From positions 124,001 through 188,000 of the forward strand of contig NZ_JACIGK010000003.1 of assembly GCF_014197915.1 (NCBI RefSeq): 64,000 nt of DNA. Direction: 5' to 3'. The notes under the pieces are model-generated. The model made no database searches and had not been told where the DNA came from. It saw only the letters and a program-made list of their open reading frames with translations. This document shows, piece by piece, positions 56,654-64,000 of this stretch. The stretch comes from Roseospira visakhapatnamensis (GTDB taxonomy: Bacteria > Pseudomonadota > Alphaproteobacteria > Rhodospirillales > Rhodospirillaceae). The translations under genes and the position numbers were made by a program. The first letter of the stretch is position 1. The number at the start of each line of letters is the position of its first letter.

Positions 56654-56731
56654 ATACCAGTGGCGGATGAGTGTGACCCATCCGCCGAGCGGCCACGGAC
56701 CGCAACGGTCAGTCTCAATGACCGCTGGTGT
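56654..56731. repeat. 78-bp MITE-like element between convergent genes
   Basis: The ends are imperfect inverted repeats of 25 bases (56654-56678 and 56707-56731, about 17 identities), each beginning A(T/C)ACCAG(T/C)GG and ending TGACC. Inside are hairpins GGCGGATG/CATCCGCC and CGGTCA/TGACCG. The ends resemble ATACCAGCGGCATCAGACAT at the IS630 remnant (24513). It may act as a bidirectional terminator; rfbA's stop codon lies at its right edge. Confidence 0.55.
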
Positions 56732-57615
56732 TACAGGTCGGTCCGGCCCTCGGCGGCGATCTGGCGCAGATAGCGGCCGTAGTCGTTCTTGGCCATGGTC
56801 TCGCCGAGCGCGGACAAGTGCGCCGCGTCGATGAAGCCCATGCGGAAGGCGACCTCCTCCGGCGCGGCGATCTTCAGGCCCTGCCGCTTGTCGATGGTGC
56901 GCACGTAGTTGCCGGCGTCCAGCAGGCTGTCATGGGTGCCGGTATCGAACCACGCATAACCCCGCCCCATGCGCTCCACGGTCAGCGAGCCGTCGTTGAG
57001 GTAGAAGGCGTTGACGTCGGTGATTTCCAGTTCGCCCCGGGCGCTGGGCTTGACGTTGGCGGCCACGTCCGTCACCCGGCCGTCGTAGAAGTAGAGCCCG
57101 GTCACCGCCCAGTTGGACTTCGGTTGCCGGGGTTTTTCCTCGATGGAGGTGGCGCGGCCATCGGCATCGAAGGCCACCACGCCATAGCGCTCGGGATCCG
57201 GCACGTGATAGGCGAACACGGTGGCGCCATGGGTGCTGCGATCGGCGGCCTTGCGCAGCTGCTCGGTCAGTCCGTGGCCATAGAAGATGTTGTCGCCCAG
57301 GATCAGGGCGCAGGGGCTGCCGTCCAGGAACTCGCGGCCGATCACGAAGGCCTGCGCCAGACCCTCGGGGCGTGGTTGCTCGGCATAGGCGATGCGGATG
57401 CCCCAGTCGGCGCCGTCTCCCAGCAGGGCCTTGAAGCCGGGGGCGTCGTGCGGCGTGGTGATGACCAGGATCTCGCGGATGCCCGCCAGCATCAACACCG
57501 ACAACGGGTAGTAGATCATCGGCTTGTCGTAGACGGGCAGCAGCTGCTTGGAGATGCCCCGGGTGACCGGAAACAAGCGGGTGCCCGAGCCCCCGGCCAG
57601 GATGATGCCTTTCAT
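56731..57615 (-). CDS. rfbA: Glucose-1-phosphate thymidylyltransferase
   Basis: Makes dTDP-glucose for dTDP-rhamnose and O-antigen or capsule sugars. It is 294 residues. The nucleotidyltransferase signature [20 protein letters not shown], the active loop [11 protein letters not shown] and the GDNIFYGHG segment are typical. ATG 57615 ([11 protein letters not shown]) is the standard start with GAGGGG upstream; an open frame of 38 codons further upstream is not part of the family. No rfbB/C/D genes are adjacent, so it is a lone copy here. Confidence 0.96.
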   Translation of the reverse strand: MKGIILAGGSGTRLFPVTRGISKQLLPVYDKPMIYYPLSVLMLAGIREILVITTPHDAPGFKALLGDGADWGIRIAYAEQPRPEGLAQAFVIGREFLDGSPCALILGDNIFYGHGLTEQLRKAADRSTHGATVFAYHVPDPERYGVVAFDADGRATSIEEKPRQPKSNWAVTGLYFYDGRVTDVAANVKPSARGELEITDVNAFYLNDGSLTVERMGRGYAWFDTGTHDSLLDAGNYVRTIDKRQGLKIAAPEEVAFRMGFIDAAHLSALGETMAKNDYGRYLRQIAAEGRTDL

Positions 57616-57836
57616 GAACCCCTCGTGGTTTCGGCGGGTCCGAGGTCCCCCGCCGGACCAGCGCCTGTTGGATCGTCGCCGCCGGGCGGCGGCCGCGACC
57701 ACTGTTTCCGATCCCGCCTGGGAGCGCAAGGGTCACCCCGTCGACGGCCGAGCCACGGCGCCCGGGATGTGTGCCCGTCGACACGGGCCGGCCATGGACT
57801 CCGGACTCCCGGGGGACCCGTTACGCGTGGTTGATG

Positions 57837-59804
57837 TCAGGCGCGCGGTGGATGCCCGGCGGCGTCGCCGATCACGGTCCCGACACCCGCGCCGGCCCCT
57901 GCGCCGGTCTCGTCCGCCAGCAGCGCCAGCACCGTCGCGGTGATGCCGTCGGCGTCATAGCCGGCGTCGGCCTCCTGCTGCTCCGGCTTGCCGTGCTCGA
58001 CGAAGCGGTCGGGCATGGCCAGGCTGCGCACCTTCAGGCCGTTGTCCAGCAAGCCCTCCTCGGCGAGCGCCTGGAGCACATGGGCCCCGAAGCCGCCGCG
58101 CGAGCCTTCCTCGACGATCACCAGCGCCTCGTGCTCGGTCGCCAGCCGGCGCACCAGCGCCATGTCCAGCGGCTTGGCGAAGCGGGCGTCGGCCACCGTC
58201 GGCGACAGGCCGCGCTGGCCCAGCGCCTCGGCCGCCCTGAGGCAGGGATGCAGGCGCGTCCCCAGCGACAGCAGGGCCACGGCACGGCCCTCGCGCACCA
58301 CCCGGCCCTGGCCGATGGGGAGGGGCGTGCCGCGTTCGGGCAGGTCCACGCCCTCGCCCTCGCCGCGCGGATAGCGCAGCGCGGTCGTTCGGTCGTCGCA
58401 GGCCGCCATGGTGGCGATCATGTGCATCATCTCGCCTTCGTCGGCGGGGGCCATGTACACCAGGTTGGGCAGGCACAGCAGGAACGCGAGATCGAAGGAC
58501 CCATGGTGGGTGGCGCCGTCGGCGCCCACATAGCCCGCCCGGTCCATGCACAGGCGCACCGGCAGGTTCTGCAGCGCCACGTCGTGGACCACCTGGTCAT
58601 AGGCCCGCTGCATGAACGACGAGTAGATGGCCACGAAGGGCTTGTAGCCCTCGCTGGCCAGGCCGGCGGCGAAGGTCACGGCATGCTGCTCGGCGATGCC
58701 CACGTCGAAGCACCGCTCCGGGAAGCGCACCCCGAAGGCATCGATGCCCGTGCCGGCCGGCATGGCGGCGGTGATGCCGACGACGCGGTCGTCGTGCTCG
58801 GCCTCGGCGATCAGGCCCTTGGCGAACACGCCGGTGTAGTTGGGCGCCTGCGGCACGGGCTTGTGCAGGGCGCCGGTCACCACGTTGAAGCGGCCGACCC
58901 CGTGGTACTTGTCGGGGGCGACCTCGGCCGGCTCGTAGCCGCAGCCCTTCTTGGTGACCACGTGCACCAGCACCGGGCCTTCCTGGGTCGTCTCGCGCAC
59001 GTTGCGCAGGACCGGCACCAGCTGGTCCAGGCGGTGGCCGTCCACGGGGCCGACGTAATAGAAGCCCAGTTCCTCGAACAGGGTGCCGCCGGTCACCAGG
59101 CCCCGGGCGAACTCGTCCACCTGGCGGGCGGCGCGCTCGACGGGGCGCGGCAGGTGCGCCACCAGGTCCTTGGCCACGTTGCGGATGGACACCCACGGCT
59201 TGGAGGACAGCAGCCGCGACAGGTAGTTGCTCATGGCCCCCACGGGCGGGGCGATGGACATGTCGTTGTCGTTGAGGATGACCGTCAGCCGGGTGTTCTG
59301 GGCGCCGGCGTTGTTCATGGCCTCGTAGGCCATGCCGGCGCTCATCGAGCCGTCGCCGATCACCGCCACCACGTGGCGCGTCTGCTCGCCCAGGTCGCGG
59401 GCCACCGCCATCCCCAGGGCCGCCGAGATGGACGTGGAGCTGTGCCCCGCGCCGAAGGGATCGTAGGGGCTTTCGGTGCGCAGGGTGAAGCCGGACAGGC
59501 CGCCGGGCTGGCGCAGTGTCTGGATGCGGTCGCGCCGGCCGGTGAGGATCTTATGCGGATAGCACTGGTGCCCCACGTCCCAGACCAGGCGGTCATCGGG
59601 GGTCTCGAACACGTGATGCAGGGCGACGGTCAGTTCGACCACGCCCAGGCCGGCCCCCAGGTGACCGCCGGTGGTGGAGACCGCCTGAATCATCTCCTGG
59701 CGCACCTCGTCGGCAAGCCGGGTCAAATCATCCAGGGATAGGTTGCGGATATCGGGGGGGGTCGTGAGGGTGTCCAACACCGGTGTCTCGGGGCGACCTG
59801 ACAA
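57837..59804 (-). CDS. dxs: 1-deoxy-D-xylulose-5-phosphate synthase
   Basis: TPP enzyme that makes DXP from pyruvate and glyceraldehyde-3-phosphate, the first committed step of the MEP isoprenoid pathway. It is 655 residues. [15 protein letters not shown], the TPP motif [16 protein letters not shown], and the C-terminal transketolase domain ([19 protein letters not shown]) are conserved. The start is a TTG at 59804 (decoded Met, then [12 protein letters not shown]), since no ATG lies in the right place; AGAAGGA is 8 bases upstream. It is downstream of ispA. Confidence 0.95.
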   Translation of the reverse strand: MSGRPETPVLDTLTTPPDIRNLSLDDLTRLADEVRQEMIQAVSTTGGHLGAGLGVVELTVALHHVFETPDDRLVWDVGHQCYPHKILTGRRDRIQTLRQPGGLSGFTLRTESPYDPFGAGHSSTSISAALGMAVARDLGEQTRHVVAVIGDGSMSAGMAYEAMNNAGAQNTRLTVILNDNDMSIAPPVGAMSNYLSRLLSSKPWVSIRNVAKDLVAHLPRPVERAARQVDEFARGLVTGGTLFEELGFYYVGPVDGHRLDQLVPVLRNVRETTQEGPVLVHVVTKKGCGYEPAEVAPDKYHGVGRFNVVTGALHKPVPQAPNYTGVFAKGLIAEAEHDDRVVGITAAMPAGTGIDAFGVRFPERCFDVGIAEQHAVTFAAGLASEGYKPFVAIYSSFMQRAYDQVVHDVALQNLPVRLCMDRAGYVGADGATHHGSFDLAFLLCLPNLVYMAPADEGEMMHMIATMAACDDRTTALRYPRGEGEGVDLPERGTPLPIGQGRVVREGRAVALLSLGTRLHPCLRAAEALGQRGLSPTVADARFAKPLDMALVRRLATEHEALVIVEEGSRGGFGAHVLQALAEEGLLDNGLKVRSLAMPDRFVEHGKPEQQEADAGYDADGITATVLALLADETGAGAGAGVGTVIGDAAGHPPRA

Positions 59805-59917
59805 CGCTCTGGTCCTTCTGAATTTGGCTCTCGAGTCTGGCTCTCAAGTCTGGCTCTCGAACGGGGGCTCCAGCCCCGGACCGGCCGGTGGACGGCGCGC
59901 GGCCGCCGCGGACGGGG

Positions 59918-60862
59918 CTAGTTTTTGCGCTCGACGACGTAGCGCGCCACGGCGCGCAACAGATCGGCCTCGTCGCCGAACACCTCCAGGTGGGCCAGGG
60001 CCTGGTCGGACAGCAGCCGGGCGCGCTCGCGGGCGCCCTCCAGCCCCAACAGGCTGACGAAGGTGGTCTTGCCGGCGGCGGCGTCCTTGCCGGGGGTCTT
60101 GCCCAGGTCCTGGGCGCTGCCGGTCTCGTCCAGCACGTCGTCGGCGATCTGGAACGCCAGCCCCAGGTCGCGGGCATAGGCGTTCAGGCAGGCGCGCATG
60201 CGCGCCGGCGCCTTGCCCATGATCGGCCCGGCCACGCAGGCGAAGGTGATCAGGCGGCCGGTCTTCATCTGGTGCATGCGGGTGATTTCCGGCACGTCCA
60301 GCGCCACCCCGCCGTGGCCGCGCTCGGCCATCAGGTCCACCATCTGGCCGCCGACCATGCCGTGTCCGCCGGCGGCGTTGGCCAGTTCCCACACCAGTTC
60401 ACAGCGCACGGCCGGGTCGGAATGAGCGGCGGGGCCGGCCAGCACCTCGAACGCCTTGGTCAACAGGCCGTCGCCGGCGAGGATCGCCGTGGCCTCGTCG
60501 AACTGCTTGTGGCAGGTGGGGCGACCGCGCCGCAGGTCGTCGTCGTCCATGGCCGGCAGGTCGTCATGGACCAGCGAATAGGTGTGCACCATCTCCAGCG
60601 CCGCCGCCACGGTCAGCGCCGCGCTGGGCGATACGTGGAACAGCGCCGCCGAGTGCGTCACCAGGAACGGACGAAGCCGCTTGCCGCCGGCCAGCGCCGA
60701 GTAGCGCATGGCGTCCAGGACACGGCCCTCGGGTTCCGAGACCGGGGGGATCAGGTCCGACAGCCGGGCGGAGACCGCCTCGGCCGTTTCGGTCATGGCG
60801 GCGGCCAGCGGGGCGTAGGTCTCGGAGCGGGTGGCGTTGGACATGGTCCCCTGGTCGGGCAT
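59918..60862 (-). CDS. ispA: Polyprenyl/farnesyl diphosphate synthase (IspA)
   Basis: Prenyl elongase making farnesyl or geranylgeranyl diphosphate from IPP/DMAPP, 314 residues. Both Asp-rich motifs are intact: DDLPAMDDDDLRRG and DDVLDETGSAQDLGKTPGKD. Substrate-site residues GGKRLRPFLV and QMVDLMAE-type sequence are present. ATG 60862 (MPDQGTMSNATRSE) has AAGGA 7 bases upstream; ATG 60844 is an alternative. It sits between xseB and dxs, a common alphaproteobacterial order, and works in the same isoprenoid route as Dxs. Confidence 0.95.
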   Translation of the reverse strand: MPDQGTMSNATRSETYAPLAAAMTETAEAVSARLSDLIPPVSEPEGRVLDAMRYSALAGGKRLRPFLVTHSAALFHVSPSAALTVAAALEMVHTYSLVHDDLPAMDDDDLRRGRPTCHKQFDEATAILAGDGLLTKAFEVLAGPAAHSDPAVRCELVWELANAAGGHGMVGGQMVDLMAERGHGGVALDVPEITRMHQMKTGRLITFACVAGPIMGKAPARMRACLNAYARDLGLAFQIADDVLDETGSAQDLGKTPGKDAAAGKTTFVSLLGLEGARERARLLSDQALAHLEVFGDEADLLRAVARYVVERKN

Positions 60863-60946
60863 CGGACGGTCCTTGGGCGGCAGGGCGATGTGGGCGGGTG
60901 ATCCGTTGACGGATGGCACGACAGGATCACGCGGTACGACGGACCG

Positions 60947-61243
60947 TCAACCCACGTCAAGGGGTGTGGTCTCCACGCTACCCCCGGCGGTGACGCCGAT
61001 GCGCTCCACCTTGGCGCGGGCCTCGGACAGGCGGGCTTCGCAGTGACGCCGCAGCCAGACGCCGCGCTCGTAGGCGGTGACGGCGGCGTCCAGGTCCACC
61101 CGGCCGCTCTCCAACTGCTGAACGATGTCCTCCAGCGCGGCCATGGCCTGCTCGAAGGACAGCGCGGCGATATCGGCGGGTGGGGTGGCACCGGCGGCGG
61201 GGGAGCCGGGGGACACGGTCTGGGTCTGGGGCTTGGATGTCAT
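60947..61243 (-). CDS. xseB: Exodeoxyribonuclease VII small subunit
   Basis: 98-residue subunit that assembles with XseA to degrade single-stranded DNA. The conserved core runs LSFEQAMAALEDIVQQLESG and then VDLDAAVTAYERGVWLRRHCEARL. ATG 61243 is followed by a Thr/Pro/Ser/Gly-rich linker of about 30 residues before the core. xseB-ispA-dxs is a well-known gene order. Confidence 0.94.
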   Translation of the reverse strand: MTSKPQTQTVSPGSPAAGATPPADIAALSFEQAMAALEDIVQQLESGRVDLDAAVTAYERGVWLRRHCEARLSEARAKVERIGVTAGGSVETTPLDVG

Positions 61244-61611
61244 GAAAACAGGATCCGGTTTCGACGCGGCGCGCAACGGGCGGTGTCAGCGCGGCCACGG
61301 CCGCCCCGACCCCGACAGGTTTTCCAGGACCCGCCGATCCGCCACGGGTCGCCCGGGCCGTGGGGGTCCGGCGACCCGCATCTCGACTTCGCGCGTCATG
61401 CCGGTGCCGGCCATGCCGACAGCGTCCGCCGCGTGCCGGCCCGCGTGGGTCCCCGGTCATGGTCTATGACCGCTGCCATCATATCGGTGTGTCCCCGAAT
61501 CGCAACAGCGCGTAGACCCCTTGCCCGGCGTCTCCCACCGGCGCGGGTCAACGAACCGCCCGTGTCGCCGTCCACCACCCGGGTCGGGGCGGTGTCCTGG
61601 GCCAGGGGCCG
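61244..61611. other. Region between the HDAC-like gene and xseB
   Basis: 368 bases without a supported gene. Open frames on both strands are shadows without similarity. A G/C-rich inverted repeat (CCACGGGTCGCCCGGGCCGTGG) at about 61341-61363 could be a terminator for the HDAC-like gene. The promoter for xseB-ispA-dxs should lie near 61250-61330. Confidence 0.4.
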
Positions 61612-62541
61612 TCACACGCCCATCAGCGCGCGTACGTGCGCGCGCACGCTGCCGGCCAGGGCCGGCAGGTCGTACCCGCCTTCCAGCACCGAGACCAGTC
61701 GGCCCGAACAGGTGTCCTGGGCGACGGCCAGCATGCGCTCGGTGGCCCAGACATAGTCGGCGACCGTCAACCGCATGTGCGCGAGCGGATCGTTGGCGTG
61801 GGCGTCGAAGCCGGCGGAGACCATCACCAGGTCCGGCCGGAAGGCGCGCATGGCCGGTTCGATCGTGGTCTCGACGGCGGCGCGGAAGGCATCGCCCGTG
61901 GAGCCGGGCGGCAGCGGGCAGTTGACGATGTTCTCGGCCACGCCCCGTTCCTGGGTGAAGCCGGTGTTGGGAAAGTTCCCGGCTTCGTGGATGGAGGCAT
62001 AGAACAGGCCGGCGTCGGTCTGGAAGATGTCCTGGGTGCCGTTGCCGTGATGGACGTCCCAGTCGAACACCGCGATACGCTCGATGCCATGCACGGCGCG
62101 CGCGTGCAGCGCGCCCACCGCCACGTTGTTGAACAGGCAGAAGCCCATGGCCTGGGCGGTCTCGGCGTGATGGCCCGGGGGGCGCACGGCGCAGAAGGCA
62201 TTGCTGGCGGCCCCGGTCATCACCGCGTCCACGGCGGCCACCACGGCGCCGGCGGCGCGCAACGCGGCCTGGCCCGATTCGGGGCACATCACCGTGTCCA
62301 TGTCCACGTGGCGCAAGCCGGTGGCCGGCACCATGCCGAGAATCTTGTCGACGTAGGGCTCGGGGTGCGCCCGCAAGAGTTGTTCTCGCTCCACGAGCGG
62401 CGCGTCCTGCCGATGCAGGAACATGAACTCCTCGCCTTCCAGGACCCGTTGGACGGCGCGCAGGCGATCCGCGCTCTCCGGGTGAAAGTCGCCGGTGTCA
62501 TGATCGATACAGGCATGATGGGTCAAGTAAAGTGTAACCAT
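61612..62541 (-). CDS. Histone-deacetylase-family deacylase (acetylpolyamine amidohydrolase-like)
   Basis: 309-residue zinc-dependent deacetylase. The family set is complete: RPPGHHAE (His124, His125), VFDWDVHHGNGTQ (Asp162, His164), SAGFDAHANDPL (metal Asp) and LEGGYDLPALA (catalytic Tyr region). Bacterial members deacetylate polyamines or protein lysines, so the substrate is not known from sequence. ATG 62541 has GGAGGA 8 bases upstream. It lies upstream of xseB on the same strand, as in many alphaproteobacteria. Confidence 0.94.
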   Translation of the reverse strand: MVTLYLTHHACIDHDTGDFHPESADRLRAVQRVLEGEEFMFLHRQDAPLVEREQLLRAHPEPYVDKILGMVPATGLRHVDMDTVMCPESGQAALRAAGAVVAAVDAVMTGAASNAFCAVRPPGHHAETAQAMGFCLFNNVAVGALHARAVHGIERIAVFDWDVHHGNGTQDIFQTDAGLFYASIHEAGNFPNTGFTQERGVAENIVNCPLPPGSTGDAFRAAVETTIEPAMRAFRPDLVMVSAGFDAHANDPLAHMRLTVADYVWATERMLAVAQDTCSGRLVSVLEGGYDLPALAGSVRAHVRALMGV

Positions 62542-62778
62542 GCGGCGAAATCCTCCCGATCCAGGCTTTATTTTGTCGCACTCGCTCTAGCGGTGTCGCA
62601 ACGCCTTTTTTTATCGCGGCATGTTATGGGACCCTGGGGCGACGCCAATGACCAGGGGCATCGCCGCGATCCGGGCGCGGATTTCACCCTCATTGCGTGG
62701 GGGGGGCGACCCGGCCGACCGCCGGCCATGGCGCGATGGTCCTTGGGGGGGCACGCGATCGGGGCGCGAGGTGTCCCG
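62542..62778. other. Region between marR and the HDAC-like gene
   Basis: No gene recognised. It contains an A/T-rich patch near 62606-62630 (CTTTTTTTATCGCGG on the + strand), possibly part of the HDAC promoter on the - strand. Confidence 0.35.
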
Positions 62779-63243
62779 TCAGTCCGGCGACGACGGCGTC
62801 GTGTCGCGCTTGCGCATGGTGTTCACGACCCGTGTCATCAGGGCGATGAGGGTGCGTCGTTCGTCGTCCGTCAGCCCGGACAGCGCGTGACGGTTCTGCG
62901 CGAAGGCGGCGCGGGTGGCCGGCTCGCGCAGGACGCGCGCGGTTTCGGTCAACCAGACCCGCCGCACCCGGCCATCGTCGGGGTGCGGCAGGCGGCGGAC
63001 CAGGTTGTCGCGCTCCATGCGCGCCAGGGTGTTGGCCATCGTCGCCTGCTCGACATCAAGCCGTTCTATCAACTGCTTCTGGGTCAGGCCGTCCTCGTCC
63101 CACAACTCCAGCAGGGTCATGAACTGGGCCGGGCTGAGGCCGTATGCCTTGATGCGGGCGTGCAGGCCCTGCGCGAACAGGCGGGCCATGTGGTTGGCGA
63201 GGTAGCCGGCGGAAGACGTCTTGTCGAAGGTCATGGTACCCAT
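62779..63243 (-). CDS. MarR-family transcriptional regulator
   Basis: 154-residue winged-helix regulator. The MarR core LSPAQFMTLLELWDEDGLTQKQLIERLDVEQATMANTLARMERDNLVRR is followed by the beta-wing PHPDDGRVRRVWLT, and dimerisation helices lie at both ends. Start at 63243 (MGTMTFDKTSS) or 63234. It is divergent from the cytochrome b561-like gene, which it might control. MarR proteins often respond to phenolics, ROS or metals; the ligand here is unknown. Confidence 0.92.
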   Translation of the reverse strand: MGTMTFDKTSSAGYLANHMARLFAQGLHARIKAYGLSPAQFMTLLELWDEDGLTQKQLIERLDVEQATMANTLARMERDNLVRRLPHPDDGRVRRVWLTETARVLREPATRAAFAQNRHALSGLTDDERRTLIALMTRVVNTMRKRDTTPSSPD

Positions 63244-63263
63244 GATACCGCTTGAATAGCGGA

Positions 63264-63301
63264 CTATACAATACTATACAAAACAGCGCTTGTGACTCTA
63301 A
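63264..63301 (-). promoter_or_regulatory. marR promoter with a direct-repeat operator candidate
   Basis: On the - strand TTAGAG (63296-63301) and TATAGT (63273-63278) are separated by 17 bases, a good sigma-70-like pair. TATACAATA/TATACAAAA direct repeats (63264-63283) overlap the -10 region and are a plausible binding site for the regulator itself. Confidence 0.55.
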
Positions 63302-63387
63302 TGCGTGCGTGTGTTGCTGAACGGAGACCATGGGATCTGGCATTCGCGTCGCCACGGTCCCGCGCCCGTCTTGGGCGTTCTGACCCC

Positions 63388-63426
63388 CGGTCGGAATGAA
63401 CGGTCGGAATGAACGGTCGGAATGAA
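63388..63426 (+). repeat. Three 13-bp tandem direct repeats upstream of the b561-like gene
   Basis: CGGTCGGAATGAA occurs three times head to tail (63388-63400, 63401-63413, 63414-63426), base-perfect. It lies in the marR/b561 intergenic region (63244-63587), about 160 bases before the b561-like start. It could be an operator array for a regulator, or a simple local duplication. Confidence 0.85.
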
Positions 63427-63587
63427 CGGCTGATCCCCCGGTGTCCGGGATCCCCATGACGTGGGGTGCGCTCGGTCGCCGGACCCGCCGACGATCGCGC
63501 CGACCGGACACAGGGGGATCGGCCAGCCGAACCAGACTGAAGGCCAGGCCGTCGCGCCGCCGCGAACGAAATGGGGTCGCCACGACA

Positions 63588-64000
63588 ATGACCGGCACGG
63601 GGACGAGCACCGGGGCAAGCACGGGGACTCACCATGGCGTCGTCACGGTGACCTTGCACTGGTCGATCGCGGTTCTCACCGTGGTGACGATGGTCTCGGG
63701 CTACACCATCGAGTCCCAGGGGCTCGCCGACAGTGGCGAGTTCCGAGTCCATACCATCACGGGCATGCTGGTGGGGGGGCTGTCCCTGGTTCGAATCGCC
63801 TGGTGGCTGTCGGCCGACACGGCGCCGTTCCTGGCCGCGACTCCCGAGGGGTGGCGGGGGATGTCGGCGACGATCGCGCACCTCGTTCTCGCCGTGGTGC
63901 CGCTCGCCCTGGCGGTGAGTGGGGTCGGACTGCTCCTGCTGATGACCACGGCCTCGCCGCTGGGTGTCCTGCCGGGTGTCGAGCACGTCCCGGCGCGTCT
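63588..64000 (+). CDS. Cytochrome b561-like membrane protein, 3' end outside window
   Basis: The frame is open to the window end (137 residues so far). It has three hydrophobic helices, each with a conserved His: TLHWSIAVLTVVTMVSGY, EFRVHTITGMLVGGLSLVRIAWW and TIAHLVLAVVPLALAVSGVGLLLL. This matches the start of prokaryotic cytochrome b561 (CybB-like), which binds two haems b and passes electrons in the inner membrane. ATG 63588 precedes a Thr/Gly-rich N-terminus. It is divergent from marR. Confidence 0.82.
   Translation, partial: MTGTGTSTGASTGTHHGVVTVTLHWSIAVLTVVTMVSGYTIESQGLADSGEFRVHTITGMLVGGLSLVRIAWWLSADTAPFLAATPEGWRGMSATIAHLVLAVVPLALAVSGVGLLLLMTTASPLGVLPGVEHVPAR

Noticed and set aside
63388-63426. 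Plasmid origin iterons
   Set aside because: Only three short repeats are present, with no rep gene, DnaA boxes or AT-rich unwinding region; all neighbours are chromosomal core genes.

Overview
The window is a dense, very GC-rich chromosomal segment of an alphaproteobacterium. Gene content and order point to a member of the Rhodospirillales/Rhodospirillaceae: an alphaproteobacterial nuo operon running straight into birA, coaX, rnj and mce; a PHA module with phaR, a PhaC-like enzyme and a thiolase; ChvI/ChvG next to a PEP carboxykinase; and an HDAC-xseB-ispA-dxs block. This assignment is inference from gene content. No rRNA or tRNA gene was recognised, and no prophage or CRISPR array is visible. 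About 50 protein genes are supported.

Layout. (1) 1-12,066, + strand: nuoE (cut by the window edge) to nuoN, ten genes of respiratory complex I, continuing into birA. (2) 12,957-16,876: a 128-bp palindromic repeat, then coaX, rnj, mce and tag. (3) 16,901-23,563: uvrA (-) diverges from a branched-chain amino-acid ABC transporter livGFHM (+) that has no binding-protein gene. (4) 23,561-24,780: a small accessory island bounded by a second copy of the repeat and an IS630-type transposase remnant. It contains one gene for a probable permuted papain-like cysteine hydrolase. (5) 24,826-29,507, - strand: a GNAT acetyltransferase and a dipeptide/oligopeptide ABC transporter (B, C, D, F; no binding protein). 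(6) 29,998-36,319: a protein with two cold-shock domains fused to a hemerythrin-like domain, a secreted unknown, phaR, and divergently a small coiled-coil protein that overlaps a PhaC-like gene, then the thiolase phaA with a strong terminator, and a small membrane protein. (7) 36,588-42,800: GTP-type PEP carboxykinase (-), a 1-kb nearly gene-free stretch, a PCuAC copper chaperone, and chvI/chvG. (8) 42,829-50,076: aroA (-), a fused indolepyruvate:ferredoxin oxidoreductase and an Atm1-type ABC exporter. (9) 50,440-56,643: an 842-residue secreted unknown and a GspA/ExeA-like ATPase with a roughly 750-residue disordered tail. (10) 56,731-62,541, - strand: rfbA, dxs, ispA, xseB and a histone-deacetylase-family enzyme. 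(11) 62,779 to the end: a marR regulator divergent from a cytochrome b561-like gene cut by the window edge.

How the parts work together: the segment is mostly core energy metabolism (complex I, PEPCK), cofactor and isoprenoid synthesis (biotin ligase, pantothenate kinase, DXP pathway), storage polymer metabolism (phaR/PhaC-like/phaA), uptake (liv, dpp) and nucleic-acid processing (RNase J, UvrA, Tag, XseB).

The least explained features are: the repeat whose first three bases form the stop codon of both upstream genes; the island with the papain-like hydrolase; the CSD-CSD-hemerythrin fusion; the two-frame overlap at the PhaC-like gene; and the secreted-unknown/ATPase pair. Many very long open frames antisense to real genes exist only because of the GC-rich codon usage and were left out.
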